NCBI GenBank assembly: GCA_035079385.1
Contig: JAVHKY010000013.1
Span: 13,700,001-13,764,000 of the forward strand
Direction of reading: 5' to 3'
DNA length: 64,000 nt
From: Aspidiotus rigidus
Lineage: Eukaryota; Arthropoda; Insecta; Hemiptera; Diaspididae
How positions within the stretch are numbered: the first letter of the stretch is position 1; every line of letters starts with the position of its first letter. The notes below the pieces were generated by a model. The model saw only the letters and a list, made by a program, of their open reading frames with translations. It was not told the DNA's origin and searched no databases. Position numbers and translations under genes: made by a program. Shown piece by piece: positions 36,045-49,300 of the stretch.

Positions 36045-39000
36045 GTATTCAAACGATTTTCCTGGAGGAACAATGACATGAAAAGAGGAATGTTCTGTGT
36101 GAAAAATGATGTTCAGTTATAAATTTTTGAGAAAATTTTTCTGAATATAACAGATTACTTCAGTCAGGACACATTATGAGACAGGAGGTGGTATTCAGCT
36201 AAAACTGAATGCAACAATTTCCCTGGAGGCACTGCAATGACGTGACACGACAAAGGTTATGTGTGCAGTCATCATTCTTGCAGTTAATTTTCCTGAATGG
36301 AGCAGATTTCTTCGGTCGGCACATATTTCCAAAACAGGGGCTGGTATTCAAAAACAAAAAATGGAATCCAACAATCTTCCTTGCGGCACTGCACTGACGT
36401 GACATAACAAAGGTTATGTGTGACAATGATGTTCACTCATAATTTTTTCAGAAAATTTTTCCGAATTCATCAGATTTATCCAGTCAAGACATATTATGAG
36501 GCAGGGGGTGGTATTCAACCAAAATTGAATGCCAATTATCTCCCTGGAAGCACAATCACGTGACAAGACAAAAGTTATGTGTGAACCATGATGTTTAGTC
36601 ATAATTTTTTGAAAAAATTTTTCTGAATTGAGCAAATTTATTCAGTCTGGACATATTATGAGGCAGGGGGCTATATCCAGCCAAGATTGTATTCGCAATG
36701 ATATTCCTGGAGGAACAATAAGATGACAAGAGGAACGTTATGTTTGAACAATGATTACCAGTAATAATTTTTTGAAATAATTTTTCTGAATTGAGCAAAT
36801 TTCTTCACTCTGGACATATTATGAGGCAGGGGGTTATATCCAGCCAAAATTGTATTCCCGATAATTTTCCTGGAGGAACAATGAGATGACAAGAGGAACG
36901 TTATGTTTCAACAATGATGTTCAGTCATAATTTTTTGAAAAAATTTTCCCAAATTGAGCAGATCTCTTCAGCCAGGACATATAATGAGACAGTGGGTGGT
37001 ATTCAGTCAAAATTGAATGCAACAATTTACCTGGAGGCACTGCTATGAGATGAAAAGACAAAAGTTATGTGTGAACAATGATGTTCAGTCATAATTTTTT
37101 GAAAACATTTTTCTGAATTGAGCCAATTTCTTCAGTCTTGACATATTATGAGACAGCGGGTGGTATTCAGCCAAAATTGAATGCAACAATTTCCCTGGAG
37201 GCAGCTCATTGACATGAAAAGACAAAAGTTATGTGTGAACAATCATGTTCAGTCATAATTTTTCGAAAAAATTTTTCTGAATTGAGCAAATTTCTTCAGT
37301 CTGGACATATTATGAGGCAGGGGGTTATATCCAGCCAAAATTGTATTCGCAATGATTTTCCTGGAGGAACAATGAGATGACAAGAGGAACATTATGTCTG
37401 AACAATGATGTTCAGTCATAATCCATTGAGAAATTTTTTCTGAATTGAGCAGATTTTTTTCAGCCAGGACATATTATGAGGCAGGGGGTTATATCCAGCC
37501 AAGATTGTATTCGCAATGATTTTCCTGGAGGAACAATGAGAGGACAAGAGGAACATTATGCTTGAAAAATGATGTTCAGTCATAACGTTTTGAAAAAATT
37601 ATTCTGAATTGAGCAAATTTTTTCAGTCTGGACATATTATGAGGTAGGGGTTTGTATCCAGCCAAAATTGTATTCGCAATGATTTTCCTGGAGGAACAAT
37701 GAGATGAGAAGAGGAACGTTATGTTTGAACAATGATGTTCAGTCATAATTTTTTTAAGAATTTTTCCCAAATTGAGCAGATTTCTTCACTCTGGTTATAT
37801 TATGAGACAGTGGGTGGTATTCAGCCAAAATTAAATGCACCAAATTCCCTGGAGGCACTGCAATGACATGAAAAGACGAAAGTTATGTGTGAACAATGAT
37901 GTTCAGTCATAATTCATTGAGAAAATTTTTCTGAATTGAGCCAATTTCTTCAGTCTGGACATATTATGAGACAGGGGGTGGTATTCAGCCGAAATTGAAT
38001 GCAACAATTTCCCTGGAGGTACTGCAATTACATGAAAGGACAATAGTTATGTTTGAACAATGATGTTCAGTCATAATTTTTTGAAAACATTTTTCTGAAT
38101 CGAGCAAATTTCTTCAGTCTGTACATATTATGAGGTAGGGGGTTGTATCCGGCCAAAAATGTATTCGCAATGATTTTCCTGGAGGAACAATAAGATCACA
38201 AGAGGAAAGTTATGTTTGAACAATGATGTTCAGCCATAATTTTTTGAAAAATTTATTCTGAATTGAGCGAATTTCTTCAGTATGGACATATTATGAGGTA
38301 GGGGGTTGTATCCAGCCAAAATTGTATTCGTAATGATTTTCCTGGAGGAACAATAAGATCACAAGAGGAAAGTTATGTTTGAACAATGGTGTTCAGTCAA
38401 AATTTTTTGAAAAAATTATTCTGAATTGAGCAAATTTCTTCAGTGTGGACATATTATGAGGTAGGGGGTTGTATCCGGCCAAAATTGTATTCGCAATGAT
38501 TTTCCTGGAGGAACAATAAGATCACAAGAGGAAAGTTATGTTTGAACAATTGTGTTCAGTCATAATTTTTTGAAAAAATTATTCTGAATTGAGCAAATTT
38601 TTTCAGTGTGGACATATTATGCGACAGGGGATGGTATTCAGCCAAAATTGAATGCAACAATTTCCCTGGAGGCACTGCAATGACATGAAAAGACCAAAGT
38701 TATGTTTGAACAATGATGTTCAGTCATAATTTTTTGAAAAAATTATTCTGAATTGAGCAAATTTCTTCGGTCTGGACATATTATGAGGTGGGGGGTTGTA
38801 TCCGGCCTTAATTGTATTCGCAATGATTTTCCTGGAGGAACAATAAGATGACAAGAGGAAAGTTATGTTTGAACAATGGTGTTCAGTCATAATTTTTTGA
38901 AAAAATTATTCTGAATTGAGCAAATTTTTTCAGTGTGGACATATTATGCGACAGGGGATGGTATTCAGCCAAAATTGAATGCAAAAATTTCCCTGGAGGC

Positions 39001-42000
39001 TCTGCAATGACATGAAAAGACCAAAGTTATGTTTGAACAATGAGGTTCAGTCATAATTTTTTGAAAAAATTATTCTGAATTGAGCAAATTTCTTCGGTCT
39101 GGACATATTATGAGGTAGGGGGTTGTATCCGGCCTTAATTGTATTCGCAATGATTTTCCTGGAGGAACAATAAGATGACAAGAGGAAAGTTATGTTTGAA
39201 CAATGGTGTTCAGTCATAATTTTTTGAAAAAATTATTCTGAATTGAGCAAATTTTTTCAGTGTGGACATATTATGCGACAGGGGATGGTATTCAGCCAAA
39301 ATTGAATGCAACAATTTCCCTGGAGGCTCTGCAATGACATGAAAAGACCAAAGTTATGTTTGAACAATGAGGTTCAGTCATAATTTTTTGAAAAAATTAT
39401 TCTGAATTGAGCAAATTTCTTCGGTCTGGACATATTATGAGGTAGTGGGTTGTATCCGGCCTTAATTGTATTCGCAATGATTTTCCTAGAGGAACAATAA
39501 GATGACAAGAGGAAAGTTATGTTTGAACAATGGTGTTCAGTCATAATTTTTTGAAAAAATTAATCTGAATTGAGCAAATTTTTTCAGTCTGGACATATTA
39601 TGCGACAGGAAGTGGTATTCAGCCAAAATTGAATGCAACAATTTCCCTGGAGGCACTGCAATGACATGAAAAGACCAAAGTTATGTTTGAACAATCATGT
39701 TCAGTCATAATTTTTTGAAAAAATTATTCTTAAGTGAGCAAATTTCTTCAGTGTGGACATATTATGAGGTAGGGGGTTGTATCCGGCCAAAATTGTATTC
39801 GCAATGATTTTCCTGGAGGAACAATAAGATGACAAGAGGAAAGTTATGTTTGAACAATGGTGTTCAGTCATAATTTTTTGAAAAAATTATTCTGAATTGA
39901 GCAAATTTTTTCAGTCTGGACATATTATGAGACAGTGGGTGGTATTCAGTCAAAATTAAATGCACCAAATTCCCTGGAGGCACTGCAATGACATGAAAAG
40001 ACAAAAGTTATGTGTGAACAATGATGTTCAGTCATAATTCATTGAGAAAATTTTTCTGAATTTAGCCAATTTCTTCAGTCTGGACATATTATGAGACAGG
40101 GGGTGGTATTCAGCCGAAATTGAATGCAACAATTTCCCTGGAGGCACTGCTATGACATGAAAGACAAATGTAATAAGTGAACAATGATGTTCAGTCATAA
40201 TTTTTCAAAAAAATTTTTCTGAATTGAGAGAATTTCTTCAGTCTGGACATATTATGAGGTAGTGGGTTGTATCCAGCCAAAATTGTATTCGCAATGATTT
40301 TCCTGGAGGATCAATCAGATGACAAGAGGAAAGTTATGTTTTGAACAATGATGTTCAGTCATAATTTTTTGAAAAATTTATTCTGAATTGAGCAAATTTC
40401 TTCAGTCTGGACATATTATGAGGTAGGGGGTTGTATCCAGCCAAAATTGTATTCGTAATGATTTTCCTGGAGGAACAATAAGATGACAAGATGAAAGTTA
40501 TGTTTGAACAATGGTGTTCAGTCATAATTATTGGAAAAAATTATTCTGAATTGAGCAAATTTTTTCAGTCTGGACATATTATGAGACAGTAGGTGGTATT
40601 CAGCCAAAATTAAATGCACCAAATTCCCTGGAGGCACTACAATGACATGAAAAGACAAAAGTTATGTGTGAACAATGATGTTCAGTCATAATTTTTTGAA
40701 AACATTTTTCTTAATTGAGCCAATTTCTTCAGTCTTGACATATTATGAGACAGGGGGTTATATCCAGCCAAAATTGTATTCGCAATGATTTTCCTGGAGG
40801 AACAATGAGATGACAAGAGGAACATTATGTCTGAACAATGATGTTCAGTCATAATCCATTGAGAAATTTCTTCTGAATTGAGCAGATTTTTTTCAGCCAG
40901 GACATATTATGAGGCAGGGGGTTATATCCAGCCAAGATTGTATTCGCAATGATTTTCCTGGAGGAACAATGAGATGACAAGAGGAACATTATGCTTGAAA
41001 AATGATGTTCAGTCATAACGTTTTGAAAAAATTATTCTGAATAGAGCAAATTTTTTCAGTCTGGACATATTATAAGGCAGGAGGTTATATCCAACCAAGA
41101 TTGTATTCGCAATGATTTTCCTGGGGGAGCAATGAGATGTCAGGAGGAATGTTATGTTTGAACAATGAGGTTCAGTCATAATTTTTTGAAAAAATTATTC
41201 TGAATTGAGCAAATTTCTTCGGTCTGGACATATTATGAGGTAGTGGGTTGTATCCGGCCTTAATTGTATTCGCAATGATTTTCCTAGAGGAACAATAAGA
41301 TGACAAGAGGAAAGTTATGTTTGAACAATGGTGTTCAGTCATAATTTTTTGAAAAAATTAATCTGAATTGAGCAAATTTTTTCAGTCTGGACATATTATG
41401 CGACAGGAAGTGGTATTCAGCCAAAATTGAATGCAACAATTTCCCTGGAGGCACTGCAATGACATGAAAAGACCAAAGTTATGTTTGAACAATCATGTTC
41501 AGTCATAATTTTTTGAAAAAATTATTCTTAAGTGAGCAAATTTCTTCAGTGTGGACATATTATGAGGTAGGGGGTTGTATCCGGCCAAAATTGTATTCGC
41601 AATGATTTTCCTGGAGGAACAATAAGATGACAAGAGGAAAGTTATGTTTGAACAATGGTGTTCGGTCATAATTTTTTGAAAAAATTATTCTGAATTGAGC
41701 AAATTTTTTCAGTCTGGACATATTATGAGACAGTGGGTGGTATTCAGCCAAAATTAAATGCACCAAATTCCCTGGAGGCACTGCAATGACATGAAAAGAC
41801 AAAAGTTATGTGTGAACAATGATGTTCAGTCATAATTCATTGAGAAAATTTTTCTGAATTTAGCCAATTTCTTCAGTCTGGACATATTATGAGACAGGGG
41901 GTGGTATTCAGCCGAAATTGAATGCAACAATTTCCCTGGAGGCACTGCTATGACATGAAAGACAAATGTAATAAGTGAACAATGATGTTCAGTCATAATT

Positions 42001-45000
42001 TTTCAAAAAAATTTTTCTGAATTGAGAGAATTTCTTCAGTCTGGACATATTATGAGGTAGTGGGTTGTATCCAGCCAAAATTGTATTCGCAATGATTTTC
42101 CTGGAGGATCAATCAGATGACAAGAGGAAAGTTATGTTTTGAACAATGATGTTCAGTCATAATTTTTTGAAAAATTTATTCTGAATTGAGCAAATTTCTT
42201 CAGTCTGGACATATTATGAGGTAGGGGGTTGTATCCAGCCAAAATTGTATTCGTAATGATTTTCCTGGAGGAACAATAAGATGACAAGATGAAAGTTATG
42301 TTTGAACAATGGTGTTCAGTCATAATTATTGGAAAAAATTATTCTGAATTGAGCAAATTTTTTCAGTCTGGACATATTATGAGACAGTAGGTGGTATTCA
42401 GCCAAAATTAAATGCACCAAATTCCCTGGAGGCACTACAATGACATGAAAAGACAAAAGTTATGTGTGAACAATGATGTTCAGTCATAATTTTTTGAAAA
42501 AATTATTCTGAATTGAGCAGATTTTTTTCAGCCAGGACATATTATGAGGTAGGGGGTTGTATCCGGCCAAAAATGTATTCGCAATGATTTTCCTGCAGGA
42601 ACAATAAGATCACAAGAGGAAAGTTATGTTTGAACAATGATGTTCAGTCATAATTTTTTGAAAAATTTATTCTGAATTGAGCAAATTTTTTCAGTCTGGA
42701 CATATTATGAGGTAGGGGGTTGTATCCAGCCAAAATTGTATTCGTAATGATTTTCCTGGAGGAACAATAAGATGACAAGACAAAAGTTATGTGTGAACAA
42801 TCAGGTTCAGTCATAATTTTTTGAAAAAATTTTTCTGAATTGAGCAAATTTCTTCAGTCTGGACATATTATGAGACGGGGGATGGTATTCAGCCAAAATT
42901 GAATGCAACAATTTCCCTGGACGCACTGCAATGACATGAAAAGACCAAAGTTATGTTTGAACAATGATGTTCAGTCATAATTTTTTGAAAAAATTTTCCC
43001 AAATTGAGCAGATTTCTTCACTCTGGACATATTATGAGGCGGGGGTTTATATCCAGCCAAAATTGTATTCGCAATGATTTTCCTGGAGGAACAATGAGAT
43101 GACAAGACGAACTTTATGTTTGAACAATTATGTTCAGTCATAATTTTCTGAAAAAATTTTCCCAAAATGAGCAGATTTCTTCACTCTGGACATATTATGA
43201 GGCGAGGGGTTATATCCAGCCAAAATTGTATTCCCAATGATTTTCCTGGAGGAACAATAAGATGACAAGAGGAAAGTTATGTTTGAACAATGGTGTTCAG
43301 TCGTAATTTTTTGAAAAAATTATTCTGAATTGAGCAAATTTTTTCAGTCTGGACATATTATGCAACAGGGGATGGTATTCAGCCAAAATTGAATGCAACA
43401 ATTTACCTGGAGGCACTGCTATGAGATGAAAAGACGAAAGTTATGTGTGAACAATGATGTTCAGTCATAATTTTTTGAAAAAATTATTCTGAATTGAGCA
43501 AATTTCTTCAGTCTGGACATACTATGAGGTAGGGGGTTGTATCCGGCCAAAAATGTATTCGCAATGATTTTCCTGGAGGAACAATAAGATGACAAGAGGA
43601 AAGTTATGTTTGAACAATGATGTTCAGTCATAATTTTTTGAAAAATTTATTCTGAATTGAGCAAATTTCTTCAGTCTGGACATATTATGAGGTAGGGGGT
43701 TGTATCCGGCCAAAATTTTCTTCGCAATGATTTTCCTGGAGGAACAATAAGATGACAAGAGGAAAGTTATGTTTGAACAATGGTGTTCAGTCATAATTTT
43801 TTGAAAAAATTATTCTGAATTGAGCAAATTTTTTCAGTCTGGACATATTATGAGACAGTGGGTGGTATTCAGCCAAAATTAAATGCACCAAATTCCCTGG
43901 AGGCACTGCAATGACATGAAAAGACAAAAGTTATGTGTGAACAATGATGTTCAGTCATAATTCATTGAGAAAATTTTTCTGAATTTAGCCAATTTCTTCA
44001 GTCTGCACATATTATGAGACAGGGGGTGGTATTCAGCCGAAATTGAATGCAACAATTTCCCTGGAGGCACTGCTATGACATGAAAGACAAATGTAATGTG
44101 CGAACAATGATGTTCAGTCATAATTTTTCAAAAAAATTTTTCTGAATTGAGCGAATTTCTTCAGTCTGGACATATTATGAGGTAGGGGGTTGTATCCAGC
44201 CAAAATTGTATTCGCAATGATTTTCCTGGAGGATCAATAAGATGACAAGAGGAAAGTTATGTTTGAACAATGATGTTCAGTCATAATTTTTTGAAAAATT
44301 TATTCTGAATTGAGCAAATTTCTTCAGTCTGGACATATTATGAGGTAGGGGGTTGTATCCAGCCAAAATTGTATTCGCAGTGATTTTCCTGGAGGAACAT
44401 GAGATGACAAGAGGAACGTTATGTTTGAACAATGATGTTCAGTCATAATTTTTTGAAAAAATTATTCTGAATTGAGCAAATTTTTCCAGTCTGGACATAT
44501 TATGAGACGGGGATGGTAGTCAGCCAAAATTGAATGCAACAATTTACCTGGAGGCACTGCTATGAGATGAAAAGACAAAAGTCATGTGTGAACAATGATG
44601 TTCAGTCATAATTTTTTGAAAAAATTATTCTGAATTGAGCAAATTTCTTCAGTCTGGACATATTATGAGGTAGGGGGTTGTATCCGGCCAAAAATGTATT
44701 CGCAATGATTTTCCTGGAGGAACAATAAGATCACAAGAGGAAAGTTATGTTTGAACAATGATGTTCAGTCATAATTTTTTGAAAAATTTATTCTGAATTG
44801 AGCAAATTTCTTCAGTCTGGACTTATTATGAGGTAGGGGGTTGTATCCGGCCAAAAATGTATTCGCAATGATTTTCCTGGAGGAACAATAAGATGACAAG
44901 AGGAAAGTTATGTTTGAACAATGGTGTTCAGTCATAATTTTTTGAAAAAATTAATCTGAATTGAGCAAATTTTTTCATTCTGGACATATTATGCGACAGG

Positions 45001-47682
45001 GGGTGGTATTCAGCCACAATTGAATGCAACAATTTCCCTGGAGGCACTGCAATGACATGAAAAGACCAAAGTTATGTTTGAACAATCATGTTCAGTCATA
45101 ATTTTTTGAAAAAATTATTCTGAATTGAGCAAATTTCTTCAGTGTGGACATATTATGAGGTAGGGGGTTGTATCCGGCCAAAATTTTCTTCGCAATGATT
45201 TTCCTGGAGGAACAATAAGATGACAAGAGGAAAGTTATGTTTGAACAATGATGTTCAGTCATAATTTTTTGAAAAATTTATTCTGAATTGAGCAAATTTC
45301 TTCAGTCTGGACATATTATGAGGTAGGGGGTTGTATCCGGCCAAAATTTTCTTCGCAATGATTTTCCTGGAGGAACAATAAGATGACAAGAGGAAAGTTA
45401 TGTTTGAACAATGGTGTTCAGTCATAATTTTTTGAAAAAATTATTCTGAATTGAGCAAATTTTTTCAGTCTGGACATATTATGAGACAGTGGGTGGTATT
45501 CAGCCAAAATTAAATGCACCAAATTCCCTGGAGGCACTGCAATGACATGAAAAGACAAAAGTTATGTGTGAACAATGATGTTCAGTCATAATTCATTGAG
45601 AAAATTTTTCTGAATTTAGCCAATTTCTTCAGTCTGCACATATTATGAGACAGGGGGTGGTATTCAGCCGAAATTGAATGCAACAATTTCCCTGGAGGCA
45701 CTGCTATGACATGAAAGACAAATGTAATGTGCGAACAATGATGTTCAGTCATAATTTTTCAAAAAAATTTTTCTGAATTGAGCGAATTTCTTCAGTCTGG
45801 ACATATTATGAGGTAGGGGGTTGTATCCAGCCAAAATTGTATTCGCAATGATTTTCCTGGAGGATCAATAAGATGACAAGAGGAAAGTTATGTTTGAACA
45901 ATGATGTTCAGTCATAATTTTTTGAAAAATTTATTCTGAATTGAGCAAATTTCTTCAGTCTGGACATATTATGAGGTAGGGGGTTGTATCCAGCCAAAAT
46001 TGTATTCGCAGTGATTTTCCTGGAGGAACATGAGATGACAAGAGGAACGTTATGTTTGAACAATGATGTTCAGTCATAATTTTTTGAAAAAATTATTCTG
46101 AATTGAGCAAATTTTTCCAGTCTGGACATATTATGAGACGGGGATGGTAGTCAGCCAAAATTGAATGCAACAATTTACCTGGAGGCACTGCTATGAGATG
46201 AAAAGACAAAAGTCATGTGTGAACAATGATGTTCAGTCATAATTTTTTGAAAAAATTATTCTGAATTGAGCAAATTTCTTCAGTCTGGACATATTATGAG
46301 GTAGGGGGTTGTATCCGGCCAAAAATGTATTCGCAATGATTTTCCTGGAGGAACAATAAGATCACAAGAGGAAAGTTATGTTTGAACAATAATGTTCAGT
46401 CATAATTTTTTGAAAAATTTATTCTGAATTGAGCAAATTTCTTCAGTCTGGATATATTATGAGGCGGGGGGTTGTATCCAGCCAAAATTGTATTCGTAAT
46501 GATTTTCCTGGAGGAACAATAAGATGACAAGAGGAAAGTTATGTTTGAACAATGGTGTTCAGTCATAATTTTTTGAAAAAAATATTCTGAATTGAGCAAA
46601 TTTTTTCAGTCTGGACATATTATGCGACAGGGGATGGTATTCAGCCGAAATTGAATGCAACAATTTCCCTGGAGGCACTGCAATGACATGAAAATACCAC
46701 AGTTATGTGTGAACACTGATGTTCAGTGATAATTTCTTGAAAAAATTTTCCCATATTGAGCAGATTTCTTCACTCTTGACATATTATGAGGCGGGGGGTT
46801 ATATCCAGCCAAAATTGTATTCGCAATGATTTTCGTGGAGGAACAATGAGATGACAAGAGGAAGGTTATGTTAGGACTATGATGTTCAGTCATAATTTTT
46901 TGAAAAATTTTTTCTGAATTGAGCAAATTTCTTCAGTCTGGACATATTATGAGGTAGGGGGTTGTATCCAGCCATAATTGTATTCGCAATGATTTTCCTG
47001 GAGGAACAATGAGATGACAAGAGGAACGTTATGTTTGAACAATGATGTTCAGTCATAATTTTTTGAAAAAATTTTCCCAAATTGAGCAGATTTCTTCACT
47101 CGGGACATATTATGAGGCGGGGGGTTATATCCAGCCAAAATTGTATCCGCAATGATTTTCTTGGAGGAACAATAAGATGACAAGAGGAACGTTATGTTTG
47201 AACAATGATGTTCAGTCATAATTTTTTGAAAAAATTATTCTGAATTGAGCAAATTTTTTCAGTCTGGACATATTATGAGACAGGGGATGGTATTCAGCCA
47301 AATTTGAATGCAACAATTTCCCTCGAGGCACTGCTATGAGATGAAAAGACAAAAGTCATGTGTGAACAATGATGTTCAGTCATAATTTTTTGAAAAAATT
47401 ATTCTGAATTGAGCAAATTTCTTCAGTCTGGACATATTATGAGGTAGGGGGTTGTATCCGGCCAAAAATGTATTCGCAATGATTTTCCTGGAGGAACAAT
47501 AAGATCACAAGAGGAAAGTTATGTTTGAACAATGATGTTCAGTCATAATTTTTTGAAAAATTTATTCTGAATTGAGCAAATTTCTTCAGTCTGGACATAT
47601 TATGAGGTAGGGGGTTGTATCCGGCCAAAAATGTATTCGCAATGATTTTCCTGGAGGAACAATAAGATGTCAAGAGGAATGT
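36045..47682. repeat. 11.6-kb satellite array, ~163-bp monomer, with higher-order repeats
   Basis: About 70 head-to-tail monomers run from GTTCAGTCATAATTTTTTGA through CTGAATTGAGCAAATTTCTT, CAGTCTGGACATATTATGAG, GTATCCAGCCAAAATTGTAT and TTTCCTGGAGGAACAATAAG to AAGTTATGTTTGAACAATGA. Two main monomer types alternate irregularly: one with GGTTGTATCC and GGAGGAACAATAAGATGACA, one with GGTGGTATTCAGCC and GGAGGCACTGCAATGACATG. Left-edge units (36.05-36.6 kb) are the most diverged, while central units are nearly identical in blocks. Higher-order periods of 327, 1798 and 1631 bp are visible. The ~163-bp period is not a multiple of three, so the recurring 64-67-residue open frames on the - strand are artefacts. 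The array could be heterochromatic, but nothing here shows its chromosomal role. Confidence 0.97.
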
Positions 47683-49300
47683 CGCTTTAACTGCCGAATT
47701 CCTGCATGGACGATTCGAATACATCGCTCTCACCCATCTGCAGCAGTCCCGTGAACTTTGGCTCATTAGATAGCCTGTACTTGACTTAGTTGGCACCTTA
47801 TTAGAACGTACCCGGGAAAATAAGGTCTTATACTAATGTCTATTATTCTGTCGTTATGGGGGCTAGGGAGTGGGGATTAGGAAGTTGTTGTTCTATGTAA
47901 TGTTTCCAAGTCGTCTGCAACAAAAGTGGACTTGAAAAAATACTCTGAAAAATTTTTCAAATAATTTTGTCCATCTACAATGGTAAATTCTCAATTTCGA
48001 CCAAAAATTTTTTTCAGACCCTTGAACTGCCGAATTTCTACATTGACGTTTCAAATATATCGCTCTCACCCCTCTGCAGCAGTTGCCCGGACTTTTGCTC
48101 ATTAGATAGCCGGTATTTGACCTTAGTTGGCACCTTATTAGAACGTACCCGAGAAAATAAGGTCTTACACTATAATGTCTATTATTCAGTCGTTATGGAG
48201 GCTAGGGAGTGGGGATTAGGAAGTGGTTGTTCTATATAATGTTTCCAAGTCGTCTGCAACAAAAGTGGCCTTCAAAAAATACTCCGAAATATATTTTGCG
48301 AAATTCTCTTCAACTTTCAGGTGAGAATAATCAACATCTACACTGATATGTCTTGGTGAATTTTCAGATACTGCCGAAAATTTTTTTCAGTCACTTGAAC
48401 TGCCAAATTTCTTCATTGACAATTCAAATACATCGCTCTGATCCTCCTGCAGCAGTCGCCCAGACTTCGGCTCATTATAATTATCCCGTACTCGACCTTA
48501 GTGGGCACCTTATTAGAAGGTACCTGGGACAATAAGGTCTCAAACTAAGGTCTATTATTCGATCGTTATGGAGGCTAGGGAGTAGGGATTAGATAGTGAT
48601 TGTTTTAGATAATACAGTGAACTCCGCTCATTGGAATCGAGTTGGGACCAGAGCAATGTAATTCAATTAACCGAACAATTCTTATAAGCGAAAATGGTAA
48701 AAAAAAACTACACTTTTTTCTCAATAATGTTGAATCAAACCAATAGCCCTCGTGCAGCTCTAGTGCTCGTAAAAATAAAAAAAAAAATGATTGAGATTAC
48801 AAAATAATATGTTGATTTACCTCAACTAAAAGTAGTAATCAATCTTTTTTACCTAAATTTTTTTTTTTTTTCATTTGTTTTTGGTACTTGTTAAGCTGAT
48901 GTTTCTTATTTTTGGTTATTTTTTATCAGTTTAGGTCAATTTCGGTCGTGATTGGTCATTTTTAGGTCGTTATTTTCTCAATTTCGGCCATTAGTTGGTT
49001 GTCTTTCAACGTTTTACGTCGATTTTTGTGGAAATCTCAATTAGATTAAAAGGGCTTATAATTACAATGAGCGGTAAATTTTACACCGTAAAGGATAAAT
49101 CCGTTCCGTTCTAGCCGAACTCAATTCAATTATCCGGATTTTTCTACTAAGAGGGATTCCAATAAGTGGAGTTTACTGTATTTCCAAATTGTCTGCTAAA
49201 AAATTTTACAAAATTTTGCAATGATTTTGTTCTCAAACGAAGGTGAATATTCGGAATACGAGTAGCCTATCGAGAATCTCGAAGTTAATGATGAGTGAGA
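47683..49300. repeat. Three copies of a second tandem repeat, ~336-372 bp
   Basis: Copies start at AACTGCCGAATT near 47689, 48025 and 48397. Each runs ATACATCGCTCTCACCC, CTGCAGCAGT, GGCTCATTAGATAG, GGCACCTTATTAGAACGTAC, AATAAGGTCTTA, GGCTAGGGAGTGGGGATTAG and TTTCCAAGTCGTCTGC. The third copy is split by the MITE at 48615-49178 and resumes at TTTCCAAATTGTCTGC. It abuts the last satellite monomer directly but shares no obvious sequence with it. The outer end is indistinct. Confidence 0.85.
48615..49178. mobile_element. 564-bp TA-flanked MITE, pogo/Tc1-like
   Basis: Terminal inverted repeats of 24 bp with three mismatches: CAGTGAACTCCGCTCATTGG at the left and CAGTAAACTCCACTTATTGG read inward from the right, both continuing AATC. 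TA flanks both sides (48613-48614 and 49179-49180). Near the ends AATTCAATTAACCGAAC and ATTCAATTATCCGGAT resemble each other in inverted orientation, as in pogo/Tigger-type elements. It has no transposase. Sister repeat copies show the uninterrupted target. Confidence 0.85.

Noticed and set aside
36045..47682. CRISPR-like regular repeats
   Set aside because: There are no unique spacers; the whole 163-bp unit repeats, and the setting is a eukaryotic genome.
36199..47796. Recurring 64-85-residue open frames on the - strand (LNSEKFFQKIMTEHHCSN-type)
   Set aside because: They are translations of the ~163-bp satellite. The period is not a multiple of three, so frames restart at every monomer, and no start or regulatory context is conserved.
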